Shown in pieces: positions 46,178 to 55,162 of a stretch of DNA of 64,000 bases. The stretch is from CALODL01 sp942492115 (lineage in GTDB: Bacteria; Planctomycetota; Phycisphaerae; UBA1845; CAIVHJ01), in NCBI GenBank assembly GCA_942492115.1, contig CALODL010000010.1, positions 186,001 through 250,000 of the forward strand. Direction: 5' to 3'. The translations under genes and the position numbers were made by a program. The notes below the pieces were generated by a model. That model made no database searches. It saw only the letters and a program-made list of their open reading frames with translations, and was not told the origin of the DNA. How positions within the stretch are numbered: position 1 is the first letter of the stretch; the number at the start of each line of letters is the position of its first letter.

Positions 46178-47161
46178 ATGTTCAGTCGAACACTCAGCAT
46201 CCTTACGCTCGTCGCGCTCAGCACCGCGTCCACTGCATGGGGCCAGGACACAGGCACGACCGATCGAGAGAAGATCATCGATGTCACCGAGCTGTCGGAG
46301 GCCATGCGCCGCGCGACCGAGCCGGTCTCCGAACGAATGAAGACTTCTCGCCTCGATCAGCGCTTCACTGAAGTGAAGGAGCTACTCAAACAACGCGACG
46401 TCGACAAGGAAGAATTACTGCGCGCCCTGCAGGATCTCAACGAAGCCATGCAGTCGTTCGTCTCGGAATGGGACGAGGTCACCAACCCGTTGTGGGAAGC
46501 GCAGGATACCGTTGCACAAACTGTGGATCGAGTTCGCGCAACCATGGCCGGTGGCTTCGGCAACGAAGAAAACGAGAAATTCCGCCAGGTTCTCGCCAAT
46601 TATGATCAGCGCCTCGACACGCTGGCCCAGCAAACGCTGGCCGAGAGGGATCCGATCCGCCAGGAGCGGCTCAAACGGGTATATGCCAACGTGCTGTCGT
46701 TGCGCAACCTGACGGATCGCGTCACGCACCTCAACATCAGTCCCGCGGCCGAAGCGATGCATTTGAAGATCGTTCGGGCGCTCACCGGTTTGCAGGAACA
46801 GCTGACCATGGCGACCTACGAGGTCGAGCGGATGCGCGTGGTCTTGTCGGGATTGTCAGAATTCGTCGGTAACTACGTGCTCATCCTTGGCGGGCTCGTC
46901 GAAGCGGAGAAGCTCGCTCAGTTCTGGTCGGAATGGAATGAGGGGGACAGCGGCCTGGGAACCATCTTCGGCGATGTCGACTCCCTGGTCGGCAGCACCG
47001 AGGAGTTCGTCACGCTGATGGACAGCGTCGTTTCCGATCTGGCCGACTCGATCGAGACCGAAACCGCAAAAATCGCCGTGACCGTCGATGGGCCCACGGA
47101 TGTCAACAATGATGATGTCGAAGCAGACATGCTGCGGCGCACCGGACGGGCTGGAAAATAG
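46178..47161 (+). CDS. exported coiled-coil protein of the ExbBD operon
   Basis: A 327-residue protein with a signal peptide (cleavage near TAWGQ) followed by long charged helices (SRLDQRFTEVKELLKQRDVD, NYDQRLDTLAQQTLAERDPI). A more hydrophobic helix near 225-250 (SGLSEFVGNYVLILGGLVEA) may touch the membrane. The coiled-coil content suggests a periplasmic scaffold. It starts 10 bases after the lipoprotein gene. DUF3450-type coiled-coil proteins occupy a similar place in some TonB2/TtpC operons; the resemblance is in context, not proven by sequence. Confidence 0.7.
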   Translation: MFSRTLSILTLVALSTASTAWGQDTGTTDREKIIDVTELSEAMRRATEPVSERMKTSRLDQRFTEVKELLKQRDVDKEELLRALQDLNEAMQSFVSEWDEVTNPLWEAQDTVAQTVDRVRATMAGGFGNEENEKFRQVLANYDQRLDTLAQQTLAERDPIRQERLKRVYANVLSLRNLTDRVTHLNISPAAEAMHLKIVRALTGLQEQLTMATYEVERMRVVLSGLSEFVGNYVLILGGLVEAEKLAQFWSEWNEGDSGLGTIFGDVDSLVGSTEEFVTLMDSVVSDLADSIETETAKIAVTVDGPTDVNNDDVEADMLRRTGRAGK

Positions 47162-47195
47162 CCGACCTCACCGGGCCGCAGTCCAGGAGAACACC

Positions 47196-47669
47196 ATGAA
47201 CGTCATTCGCTCACTCACCGTCATCCTGATGACCAGCATCGCCCTGCCGTTGACGGCTTCAGCCGCCGGAGATGCCAGCGAGAAACGTGACCGGGCTACC
47301 TTCAACCAATTGGCCCGACAGGTGCGCGTAGCCAAGAGTAAGCTCGAACTGGCCAAGAAGAAGGGACTCGAGCAAGCCCATCACAACAACGGTCGGGTTG
47401 ATGATGGCCTCAAGGCCGAAATCCTGTCGTTGCGCGACGAAATCGAACGCAAGACCAACAGACTGGAACTCGTCGCTCTGCGGCACGGATGGGACATGCC
47501 TGACTTCGCCAACGTCACGGCTGCTCCACGTCACAAATCCGAAACGCGCGCCGAGGTCTTCGGCGCTGCGGATCGCATTATCCTCTCGGCGTTGTACGAG
47601 GAAGCCAATCACATCGCATCCAAGGTCTACCTGCCCGTCGTCTCGCGCGCGGCAGTCGCGGAGGACTAA
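47196..47669 (+). CDS. small exported coiled-coil protein of the ExbBD operon
   Basis: The 157-residue product has a signal peptide (cleavage near TASAA), then a charged coiled coil (RVAKSKLELAKKKGLEQ, LSLRDEIERKTNRLELVALR) and a short C-terminal helix. ATG 47196 has a CAGGAG site. It lies three bases upstream of the ExbB-like gene. Probably a second periplasmic scaffold. No family recognised. Confidence 0.65.
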   Translation: MNVIRSLTVILMTSIALPLTASAAGDASEKRDRATFNQLARQVRVAKSKLELAKKKGLEQAHHNNGRVDDGLKAEILSLRDEIERKTNRLELVALRHGWDMPDFANVTAAPRHKSETRAEVFGAADRIILSALYEEANHIASKVYLPVVSRAAVAED

Positions 47670-47672
47670 GCT

Positions 47673-48044
47673 GTGGGCACTGCAGTCTTCGAATACTGCG
47701 GATTGTTCGCCTATCCTCAGCTGACGCTCTCGCTAGCCGCGGTCGGCCTGTGGATCGGATACCTGTGTGCGGTGTTGCGTCGTGAGCCCGGACTGGTCGA
47801 GCGGCCGTGGCGCGAAACACTCGAACCGCTGGCAGCGCTGGCGATGAAGGTTGGCCTGCTCGGCAGCGTGGTCGGTTTTGTCATCGCCTTCGGTGGGTTT
47901 CAGGACACCATCGATGTGGAGCAGCTGACCGCCGGGCTGGCCAAGGCCTACTGGACCACGGCCGTGGGCATCATCACCGCACTCGTAGTTGCACTGGGTG
48001 TGTACACGCTCGACATCCTGCAGACACGAAGGGATGCCAAGTGA
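47673..48044 (+). CDS. ExbB/TolQ/MotA-type proton-channel protein
   Basis: A short (123-residue) MotA/TolQ/ExbB family protein with three spans: FAYPQLTLSLAAVGLWIGYL, then VGLLGSVVGFVIAFGGF and YWTTAVGIITALVVALGVYTL. The last two correspond to the channel-forming helices of ExbB; the cytoplasmic loop is short. It probably conducts protons in a complex with the overlapping ExbD-like product. Start is GTG at 47673, 3 bases after the previous stop. It lacks the long N-terminal domain of canonical ExbB. Confidence 0.82.
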   Translation: MGTAVFEYCGLFAYPQLTLSLAAVGLWIGYLCAVLRREPGLVERPWRETLEPLAALAMKVGLLGSVVGFVIAFGGFQDTIDVEQLTAGLAKAYWTTAVGIITALVVALGVYTLDILQTRRDAK

Positions 48045-48400
48045 CCGGCAAGGCGCTCGTGCCGCTGATCGACATCGTCTTCCTCAGTCTCGCATCGTTG
48101 CTTGGGGTCATGAGTCAGATGCAGATGGTCGAGGCCATCGAGGTGGACATCAGCGAGGTCGGCGCGGGCGGCGCTCAGGTCGAACAGGGCGAATTCCTGA
48201 TGGTCACGCTGACACCCGACGGCCTGTTCATCGACGGGGCGTCTATCCAGACGGATCAGCTCGAAGCGCGCGTGGCTGATGAACGCGTGGTTCTGCGGGC
48301 AGCCAGCGATCTTGCGACCGAGCGAACCCTGGCCGTGCTGTCGACCCTAACCCGAACATGCGCATCGGTCACCGTCGAAGTTCAGGAGCGCCGCAACTGA
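48041..48400 (+). CDS. ExbD/TolR-like protein
   Basis: A 119-residue protein whose GTG start overlaps the ExbB stop (GTGA). The single N-terminal span VPLIDIVFLSLASLLGVM contains Asp11, the equivalent of the proton-carrying Asp of ExbD/TolR. A periplasmic domain follows (FLMVTLTPDGLFIDGASIQT, ERTLAVLSTLTRTCASVTVEV) with the ExbD/TolR-type fold. It is therefore likely to couple ion flow to the TonB-like partner encoded next. Confidence 0.85.
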   Translation: MTGKALVPLIDIVFLSLASLLGVMSQMQMVEAIEVDISEVGAGGAQVEQGEFLMVTLTPDGLFIDGASIQTDQLEARVADERVVLRAASDLATERTLAVLSTLTRTCASVTVEVQERRN

Positions 48401-48467
48401 TGTGCGCTGACGTGGATCCTGATCGCCGACGACCTGTACGATAGAATCAGTGTTACCAGGAATTGGA

Positions 48468-49487
48468 ATGTCCAAGTCTTCACTCATCATTGGTCTGCTG
48501 GTCTCCGTACTGGTGCACGGGGCGATCCTCTTGCCGGATGCCTTTCGTCTCACGCTCGAGATGGCGCCGGGCGCTCCGGCCGATGATCCGGTAGCCGTCA
48601 AGATCGCCCACGCCCCACAACCTGAAGCCACACCCACGGAACTCGCCGAGGATCCCGCGCCCAACGTAATCGAGCCGGAGATCGAACACACGGCCGCGCC
48701 CAGCGCGAAGCCCGTGAGCGAAGAATCGATCGCCGATGCTGTTGAACAGCCCGTGCCCGAAGGGCCAACCGAACCCGAGGCCACCATCGTCGAAACTGCT
48801 CAGGCCGAGGTGATCTCGGAGGCGCCACCGGAGACAGACCAAGTCGAGAACCCGAGTGTGCTCGAAGTCGCCGATGCGCTACCGGCGGACATGCCTGATG
48901 TCACGGACATCCCGCCTGCAGTTCAGGAGGTCGAACCCGAACCACTACGTGCCGAAGTCTCCGATGCCGTGCGCGACACTGAGGCGCTCGAGCGTGTCAT
49001 CGAATCGAGTAAGCCTCGTGCACCGTCAGCAGCGACCGCGCAGTCATCGACCTCGGACGCCAACGCAGAAGAGGATCGAATTCCCAACCTGCGGATCGAA
49101 TGGGATTCGCCCCGAGACGTCTTTACCGTCGCCCAGGCCCTGGGCATGCGTGTCGTCGCCATCGATTACTCCAACGCCATCCTCGGCGAGTTGCGCTCAG
49201 CAACCGCCACGACGCTGGTCCCTTTCGATGGACGCCTGAGTGGTTATTCCAATCGCATCCGCACGCTGCACCGCGAGTACTTTGGACCATCGCACAAATG
49301 GTCGCCGAATGCCCGCGTTGCGGCCCTGTGGATCCTGGTCCCCGCACACGTCGACCGCGCCATGGTCAGCGCCCAACTGGACGCAATCCAGAAGGCCGGC
49401 CGCCAACCCGGTGATGTGCAGACGACCATCGGATACTTCAAACGCGTCGGCGGGCGCTATCGCCTGATCATCTCCAGCGTCAAGTAA
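48468..49487 (+). CDS. TonB-like energy transducer with novel C-terminal domain
   Basis: ATG 48468 follows AGGAA. The 339-residue protein has one N-terminal span (SSLIIGLLVSVLVHGAILL) with the S-x-x-x-H pattern of TonB (residues 4-20), and then a long Pro/Glu/Ala-rich periplasm-spanning segment to about residue 210. A globular C-terminal domain of 120 residues follows (LRIEWDSPRDVFTVAQALGM, YFKRVGGRYRLIISSVK). The C-terminal domain lacks the YP motif and strand pattern of classical TonB, so the outer-membrane partner is probably not an ordinary TonB-dependent receptor. It ends the ExbBD operon. Confidence 0.75.
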   Translation: MSKSSLIIGLLVSVLVHGAILLPDAFRLTLEMAPGAPADDPVAVKIAHAPQPEATPTELAEDPAPNVIEPEIEHTAAPSAKPVSEESIADAVEQPVPEGPTEPEATIVETAQAEVISEAPPETDQVENPSVLEVADALPADMPDVTDIPPAVQEVEPEPLRAEVSDAVRDTEALERVIESSKPRAPSAATAQSSTSDANAEEDRIPNLRIEWDSPRDVFTVAQALGMRVVAIDYSNAILGELRSATATTLVPFDGRLSGYSNRIRTLHREYFGPSHKWSPNARVAALWILVPAHVDRAMVSAQLDAIQKAGRQPGDVQTTIGYFKRVGGRYRLIISSVK

Positions 49488-49755
49488 GCGCGCCCGCCTG
49501 GTGTGCCATGCAACCAGGCCACCGCGCGACAGACACGGAGCCGGCCTGAACACAGACTTGAGGTGGGATCGGCCACTGGCGCATGTATGATGGACGACGC
49601 TGTCAGTCAGACAGAAACAACTGGCGGTCACTCAGCACGCCTTGATCCCCCCCCACGCCGCAGAGTATCCTCGGTGCGCACAGACGACCCGGGTCACGCG
49701 GGCGGGCGTCGAGTTGCATCCACCGACAGGTATCTACACTTCAAGGTTCTTGCAC

Positions 49756-50706
49756 ATGCTCAAAATGACTTGTCGTTTGATCAACAATAATGGATCGCTC
49801 ACTGAGATCGATTACGACCCGGCCACCGCCGTGGACCCAGGCCCACACACACGCTGGCTCGACATCGAAGGTGCCGGCGATGCGCACATCCTCGAGCAGC
49901 TCGATGAATTCGACCTTGCAGGCTCTACGGTTGAAACCATCATGCAGAATGCACATCTGGCCTGCGTACGCACACTACCTGGGGCGCTCTTCATCAGCAT
50001 CGCCCTGCCCGAGGAAGGTGACCAGCCGGTCAGCCGCTACATGCGCATTGTCTGCGTCCCTGGCTGGATGATCACAATCCGTGCCAAGCCTTTCCCCCCC
50101 CTCCTGACTCTTTCAGAGGAACCACTGGTTTACGCATCCACCGCCGGCCTCGTCCTCGAGGTCTTCCGGCGGATCGGCCGACAGATGTACCAGAATTTCG
50201 GCACGGCCCGTGAGTTGGCCAATCGCATCGAGGACCTGCTGTTCTGTGCGCCGGACGAATTGTCGGACCCCGACGTCCTGGCCATGAAACACCGGGTCCG
50301 TCACCTATTGTCGACAGTCGAGGACCTTGCACTTGCCGCGGAGGTCTGTTCACTCGCCAACTGCGAAGACTGTGAACTCGAAGAAATCTGCAGTGACATG
50401 GCCGATTTCTCGCGCACGGCGAAGCACTTCGAGGGCAGCGTGACACGCCTCGAGGATCGCATCCGTGATATGTCTCACGATTACTCGATCACGCTGCAGG
50501 AGGTCGGTAATCGGCGTCTGCGGTACTTGACGGTCATCTCAGCCGTATTCATGCCGCTGACCCTGATCAGCAGCATCTACGGTATGAACTTCGATACCAT
50601 GCCTGAACTACACCTACCCCACGCGTATCCAATGGTCCTGGGCGCCATGGTTCTGATCACGATCCTGTTGCTGTGGGGCTTCCGACGGGGTGGATGGTTC
50701 AAGTAG
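49756..50706 (+). CDS. corA: CorA-type Mg2+/divalent cation channel
   Basis: The 316-residue protein has the CorA architecture: an N-terminal alpha/beta domain, a long helix (HRVRHLLSTVEDLALAAEV, RLEDRIRDMSHDYSITLQEV), and two C-terminal spans. The selectivity signature GMN lies in SSIYGMNFDTMPEL after the first span (ISAVFMPLTLI). It forms a pentameric inner-membrane Mg2+ channel. The 268 bases before it hold nothing I can support. A MITE begins 22 bases after its stop. Confidence 0.93.
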   Translation: MLKMTCRLINNNGSLTEIDYDPATAVDPGPHTRWLDIEGAGDAHILEQLDEFDLAGSTVETIMQNAHLACVRTLPGALFISIALPEEGDQPVSRYMRIVCVPGWMITIRAKPFPPLLTLSEEPLVYASTAGLVLEVFRRIGRQMYQNFGTARELANRIEDLLFCAPDELSDPDVLAMKHRVRHLLSTVEDLALAAEVCSLANCEDCELEEICSDMADFSRTAKHFEGSVTRLEDRIRDMSHDYSITLQEVGNRRLRYLTVISAVFMPLTLISSIYGMNFDTMPELHLPHAYPMVLGAMVLITILLLWGFRRGGWFK

Positions 50707-50728
50707 GACCCTCCAACACATTCCTAAG

Positions 50729-50885
50729 TGCTCCCTTTCACAATTGGGTGTAGGGTTCTCCGCGGCGGTTGTCGTGTTGGGCAAGGCGCGAGGAGGAGGC
50801 GATGCCTGACATCGTTGACGACGAGCAACACAGTCCAGGGCGGCAAGCGTCCGGAAAACCCTACAAAGAATTGTGAAATGGGGCA
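50729..50885 (-). mobile_element. 158-bp MITE, copy 2
   Basis: Reverse complement of the element at 32518-32675 with one substitution and one deletion, so the two copies are very recent relatives. It is flanked by CTAAG on both sides (50724-50728 and 50886-50890). The right CTAAG contains the stop codon (TAG) of the flavoprotein gene. It sits between two convergent gene ends and may act as a bidirectional terminator-like hairpin. Confidence 0.85.
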
Positions 50886-52388
50886 CTAAGAGGCTGGCGG
50901 CGCGGTCAACGCGCAGAACGCGTACATGTTATTTCGAGCCGGATTACACAAGCCCGCCACGCTGTACGGCCGCAGCGCCACGAACAGGTCATCCTGAAAC
51001 CGGCCCACTGCTTCGGCATCGATCCCGTTGTCGACCAGCGCAATGAGCCGATGGTGAAAACCCTCGACCATCTCGACGAATGGACCATCATGAGCCATGA
51101 GGAATACGTCCTCGGGCCGCCGTCCACCATTCCGCACGAGGTACTCGCTGTAAGTCGCCGCAACGAAGTACATCATGCTGACGGTTGTATACAGTTCGAA
51201 AGAAGGCAATGCCCGGTAACAACTGTCGACGTACACATCGATCAGCCGCGCCTCACGATCGACCGCCTGTGCGTACGCGGTCAACAATGCCGAGCGCTGC
51301 ACACCAGGCGGACCCTCGAGCAGGTCTGCCAGGCGGGTGACACCGGTCAATGTGTGTGCAATCCCGGTACTGTGCAGCGGATCGATGAAACAGGCAGTAT
51401 TGGGCAACAGCGCCCAATCCTGGCCTGCAATCGGTGAACACAGGCGTTGGACACGCGGCGTGACCTGGAGCGGCCGCACCGGCGTCGCACGCTCGAACAT
51501 CCTGGCCAGACTCGGATAACGTTCGATCCACGTCCGCCAGGTCTCCTCCGCGTCGACGCACGCACCCTCGTGGACGCGGGTGTCGACCGCCACACCGGCG
51601 CTGACGATGCCGGAATCAAAGTGCAATTGCCACATCCAGGCGCCATCCAGCAGATGATGGACCGCCGCTGCGTCACAGCGAAACGGATGATCATGGACGG
51701 TACCCGAGCCCGCGCCAACGATGTCCCCCCAACGGGTCACGTCGCGGAAATGTCCATACACGGCCCTGCTGTGCGTGTGCAGTTGAGCGGTCACATGACG
51801 TACGCCGACATTCGGCGCCAACGCGCAAGCCGGCCCACTGGCATCGATCACGACATCTGCGATCATGTCCAGCGGGCCGTCATCGCCTTCGCCAACCAAA
51901 CGCCACGGAGGACCACGCCGGACTTCACGCAAGACGACGCCCTGGCAACAGGTGGCACCACAACGACCGGCATAGTCGAACAGGGCGTGGTCGACGTCGG
52001 CGCGCCACCAATGCGTGTCCCCATGGTCGTCGTCGACGCTGGCAGCGACCAGCAGCTCGTTGGCGTGGTCGAATGTCGGCACGAACGCTCGCTCCGGATC
52101 GTGGGCGAAGTAACTGAAGCCGCGCTTGAGCCCGCGATCGAGCTCAGGTCGCTGGGCACACCATGTCCCATATGTACACAAGGGCCGCAACTCGTCCAGG
52201 CCGTAGCGCTCGGCAAATCGAGCCAGGAGGAAATCGGCCATCGGAGTCGAAGACTCGCCGATGACCACCCGTGGATGGCGTCCACGCTCGAGCAGTGCGA
52301 CCCGTTGGCCGCGCCGGGAGAGCGCCATGCCCAGCAGCGAACCGCCGAACCCTCCACCGACTATCACGACGTCGTAGTCGGCGCTCAC
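50886..52388 (-). CDS. FAD-dependent oxidoreductase, halogenase-like
   Basis: The 500-residue flavoprotein begins with the FAD-binding VVIVGGGFGGSLLGMALSRR and has the halogenase-family segment VVIGESSTPMADFLLARF. WMWQLHF in the middle recalls the WxWxIP motif of flavin-dependent halogenases. The third Ile/Pro part is not conserved, so halogenation is not certain. Later residues (CFIDPLHSTGIAHTLTGVTRL) are typical of the same superfamily. Start is GTG, overlapping the radical SAM stop as GTGA, so the two are coupled. Monooxygenation or oxidation is the alternative role. Confidence 0.82.
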   Translation of the reverse strand: MSADYDVVIVGGGFGGSLLGMALSRRGQRVALLERGRHPRVVIGESSTPMADFLLARFAERYGLDELRPLCTYGTWCAQRPELDRGLKRGFSYFAHDPERAFVPTFDHANELLVAASVDDDHGDTHWWRADVDHALFDYAGRCGATCCQGVVLREVRRGPPWRLVGEGDDGPLDMIADVVIDASGPACALAPNVGVRHVTAQLHTHSRAVYGHFRDVTRWGDIVGAGSGTVHDHPFRCDAAAVHHLLDGAWMWQLHFDSGIVSAGVAVDTRVHEGACVDAEETWRTWIERYPSLARMFERATPVRPLQVTPRVQRLCSPIAGQDWALLPNTACFIDPLHSTGIAHTLTGVTRLADLLEGPPGVQRSALLTAYAQAVDREARLIDVYVDSCYRALPSFELYTTVSMMYFVAATYSEYLVRNGGRRPEDVFLMAHDGPFVEMVEGFHHRLIALVDNGIDAEAVGRFQDDLFVALRPYSVAGLCNPARNNMYAFCALTAPPAS

Positions 52389-53377
52389 GAGATTGTCTCA
52401 CAAGGGCAGACCACCGCCGGCCGAATTCGTTGTTCGAGATTCATGGCATGCAATCGCGCACGACGGGCAGCCACGCATGAGGGACATGTGGAGAACTGCT
52501 CGAGATCCCACAAATCGATGAACACGCGGCCCCGTCCGAGACCGATTCCGTATTCCAGTACAGCCTCGATGGACGCCATCGACGGCGGAGCGAACTCTCC
52601 ACGGGACTGCAACAGCTCCAGCGCACCGTTGCCGGCGCGTGTTGGGATGACCGCGCAACACCCCACACCCACATCAAAGGCATGATCGATGGACTGTCTG
52701 GCCCACTCCAGACCGGTGGACTCATCCTGCCACGGAGTGCGCAACAGAATGAATGCCCGGGTCGTGATACCGTGCGCATGCAGACGGGCACACGCGTGAT
52801 CGAAGTCATCGAGGCTCATACGCTTGTTCAGCCGGGGCAGGACGACAGGATCGACAGTCTCGAGCCCCATGGCGACCTCGAGGTGTGGCGCAAGTGCATC
52901 TGCATAATCCAGACACCGTTGATCGACGAGCCGTGGATGACACTCGATGATCACACTGTCAAAGCGGCTGACCGCGTCGGAAATGGCGTCGAGATCTCCG
53001 CGTGGTATGGCCTGACCGTCAAAGAAATTACCGGCGTTGTACAGTTTGACATGCTGCGCCTGCGGCATGCGCTGCAGCGCCCAATGGATCTGTTCGACGA
53101 CAGCCCCGTCGTTAACGCGTTCGATGGTTGTGTTCTTCCACAAGTCACACATCACACAGCGGAACGGACACTCCCTGTTGCTGATGAAGATCGTGGCCAC
53201 GTTCTCGACTGACCCCGTGGCCATCCGTTCCGGTTCGACCATGAACGCGTAGGGCCGGTGTGGATCCACAGAATTGCGTGGTCCGCGCTGAGCGACCACC
53301 CAGTCATCGTTGATATCAAGTTCCACTTGATCCACCCGGCCTCGATTCCACATCCCGCATGGCACTTTAGCTGCCAC
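52385..53377 (-). CDS. radical SAM enzyme
   Basis: The 330-residue protein has the 4Fe-4S SAM motif as Cys70, Cys74 and Cys77 (CPFRCVMCDLW) and a TIM-barrel body with VKLYNAGNFFDG and LEVAMGLETVDP. A C-terminal CPSC pair (FSTCPSCVAARRARL) may bind a second cluster or Zn. It most resembles the archaeosine/TIGR01210-type radical SAM group related to ELP3, which is better known in RNA modification. Start GTG at 53377 is tentative; a Met lies 8 codons downstream. Coupled to the flavoprotein gene. Confidence 0.85.
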   Translation of the reverse strand: MAAKVPCGMWNRGRVDQVELDINDDWVVAQRGPRNSVDPHRPYAFMVEPERMATGSVENVATIFISNRECPFRCVMCDLWKNTTIERVNDGAVVEQIHWALQRMPQAQHVKLYNAGNFFDGQAIPRGDLDAISDAVSRFDSVIIECHPRLVDQRCLDYADALAPHLEVAMGLETVDPVVLPRLNKRMSLDDFDHACARLHAHGITTRAFILLRTPWQDESTGLEWARQSIDHAFDVGVGCCAVIPTRAGNGALELLQSRGEFAPPSMASIEAVLEYGIGLGRGRVFIDLWDLEQFSTCPSCVAARRARLHAMNLEQRIRPAVVCPCETIS

Positions 53378-53437
53378 GCTGGAGATTTCCAGCCAGCCCC
53401 TTCCTGTAGCGAGTGATGCAAGAATCAGTATGATGGG

Positions 53438-53773
53438 GTGCTCAATCGACTGTGCGGATCGTGTCTGAACCCTTTCGAGGTCCCGTTGAGTTCAAAGTCC
53501 CAAGTCACGCTGCAGGTCTCCGATCAAACGTTGAAAGTCGCGTTGTCCGGTGACTGGCAGGGGCAGGGTGGCCAATCGGTCTTCAGTGGCATCACTCCGC
53601 AGTTGAACGACACTCAGCGGGCCGCACGCATGGTCTTTGATGCTTCTGCGGTCACTGCGTGGGACAGCGGGCTGCTGACTTTCCTCATCAAACTCATCGA
53701 CCATGGCCAGGATCGCGGCCTCGAGGTGGGCGCCCCGCGGTTGACCGCGGACCGACTTCAGAAAAGCTCCTGA
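53438..53773 (+). CDS. STAS domain fragment of MlaE-type permease or stand-alone STAS protein
   Basis: A 111-residue frame (GTG start, or a TTG at 53486) contains a STAS domain: LKVALSGDWQGQGGQSVF and FDASAVTAWDSGLLTFLIKL. This resembles the N-terminal STAS part of MlaE lipid-transport permeases. In those proteins the domain is followed by six membrane spans, but here it stops after a few more residues and overlaps the end of the antiparallel asparagine-synthase-like gene. It is either a truncated permease gene or an independent small STAS protein. Confidence 0.55.
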   Translation: MLNRLCGSCLNPFEVPLSSKSQVTLQVSDQTLKVALSGDWQGQGGQSVFSGITPQLNDTQRAARMVFDASAVTAWDSGLLTFLIKLIDHGQDRGLEVGAPRLTADRLQKSS

Positions 53774-55083
53774 AACATCTGACGATAGGCCTGCGGACCG
53801 CGGGCCACCTGTTCATCGAACCGGGCGCGGTCCATCGCACCGTGCTGGAACCGGCGTTTGTCGAACACCGGCATGGTCAGGCCGGTCACCGCCTCGACGC
53901 CCCGTTGCACGATGGTGCCCTTGAGGGCATACAGCTTGTCGTGATCCCAGTCGGTCAGTTCTATGAATGGAATGCTCTCGGACACGCCTACGACGCTGGG
54001 TAGCATGTATGGACTGAATCCCGAAAAACCCCGGGCCGCGAGAATCGCTGCGCTGCGCGTGATGCCGCGGCTGAGCCCCCCTGAATACGTCAGTGAATGT
54101 TTGATAGACTCTACGCCCCAACCTTCGTGATAGAGCAGAGGGTTGTTCAGCACACTGCGGATGGTCAACTCAGGGTTCTCCTCGATGGGATAGTCCTTGA
54201 GATTCTCATCGCCACCATCACCATCGACGAGATAGGTCCACTCTGGATAGCGCTCACGAATCCCTTCGACCAAAGCCAGTGTCATCGCACCCGCCTCGAC
54301 ATCCAACGGCTTGTAATCCTCCATCAGCTCGATGGCCCGCTGCGGGTTCACGGCCGATACGGGTACGTCGATTGCTTCGAGATAGACCTGCAGGTCCAGG
54401 CCGTCGACGACCGCGCGGGCCTGATCGAGATCCGGCCCGCCGCCATCGACACACAGCGTGAAGGCCTTGAGCCGCGCCGGGTTCATTCCGCTGCGCAGCA
54501 TGACATGATGGGTAACGGCCAACACGGCGGTACTGTCGATTCCACCGGAAAAGCACACACCGACAGGCGCATCGGCCGGGATGTGGTGCAGCCAGTTGGA
54601 TACGCCCACTGCCACGGCGCCGATGTACGCTGAACCTATGGCCGTTATGTCCGCCGGCAAGTCATTACGCTGCGGTGAAAAGTATCTGTGATAGACAGGG
54701 TTCGGGTCTGGACATCCGAGAAGTGCGATCTCCGTGATGTAATGTGCGGGCACCATCCGCGTATAACTGGGATGGAACTGATCTTGTAGATTACGCCCAC
54801 AGAGCCAGGATCGAATGTCCTCGATGCGATGGGCGACCACGAGGGCCGGGCCATCGACCTGCTTGGCGATAAAGTAGCGCATGGGCACGCCCAGTGTGCG
54901 TGCCAGGCGGACCAGGTGCCCAGTGCGACCAACGAGAGCGAAATGGCCATCAATGTCCAGCACGCGCGCAGGATCACCTGCAGCCACGCGTGTCCGAGCC
55001 TCCTCGACGGTCATGTTGAAAATGCAATTGCGTGATCCGGCGGTCAGATCGATGACTTCACGAACAGGCTCGTAGTGCACCAT
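53758..55083 (-). CDS. asparagine-synthase-like ATP-dependent ligase lacking glutaminase Cys
   Basis: ATG 55083 follows AAGGAG by 8 bases. The 441-residue protein has the AMP-forming PP-loop GVCFSGGIDSTAVLAVTHH (near 175-193) and a synthase body ending RFDEQVARGPQ. The N-terminal 150 residues resemble a vestigial Ntn glutaminase domain (DGHFALVGR), but the start is MVHYEPV, without the MCG nucleophile. The ligase therefore probably uses free ammonia or activates a carboxylate for another amine, as in beta-lactam-synthetase-type enzymes. On the minus strand upstream of the radical SAM and flavoprotein genes, separated by 380 bases that hold a plus-strand STAS gene. Confidence 0.87.
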   Translation of the reverse strand: MVHYEPVREVIDLTAGSRNCIFNMTVEEARTRVAAGDPARVLDIDGHFALVGRTGHLVRLARTLGVPMRYFIAKQVDGPALVVAHRIEDIRSWLCGRNLQDQFHPSYTRMVPAHYITEIALLGCPDPNPVYHRYFSPQRNDLPADITAIGSAYIGAVAVGVSNWLHHIPADAPVGVCFSGGIDSTAVLAVTHHVMLRSGMNPARLKAFTLCVDGGGPDLDQARAVVDGLDLQVYLEAIDVPVSAVNPQRAIELMEDYKPLDVEAGAMTLALVEGIRERYPEWTYLVDGDGGDENLKDYPIEENPELTIRSVLNNPLLYHEGWGVESIKHSLTYSGGLSRGITRSAAILAARGFSGFSPYMLPSVVGVSESIPFIELTDWDHDKLYALKGTIVQRGVEAVTGLTMPVFDKRRFQHGAMDRARFDEQVARGPQAYRQMFQELF

Positions 55084-55162
55084 TGTTGCTCTCCTTGTCA
55101 AAGCCATTATCATCAGTTTTTGTAGCCGCGTCGAGACCAACCTCGCGCCCCCGGAGAAGAGC

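Noticed and set aside
49496..49519. Hairpin GCCTGGT / ACCAGGC after the TonB-like gene as a terminator
   Set aside because: Only seven base pairs and no T-run on either side.
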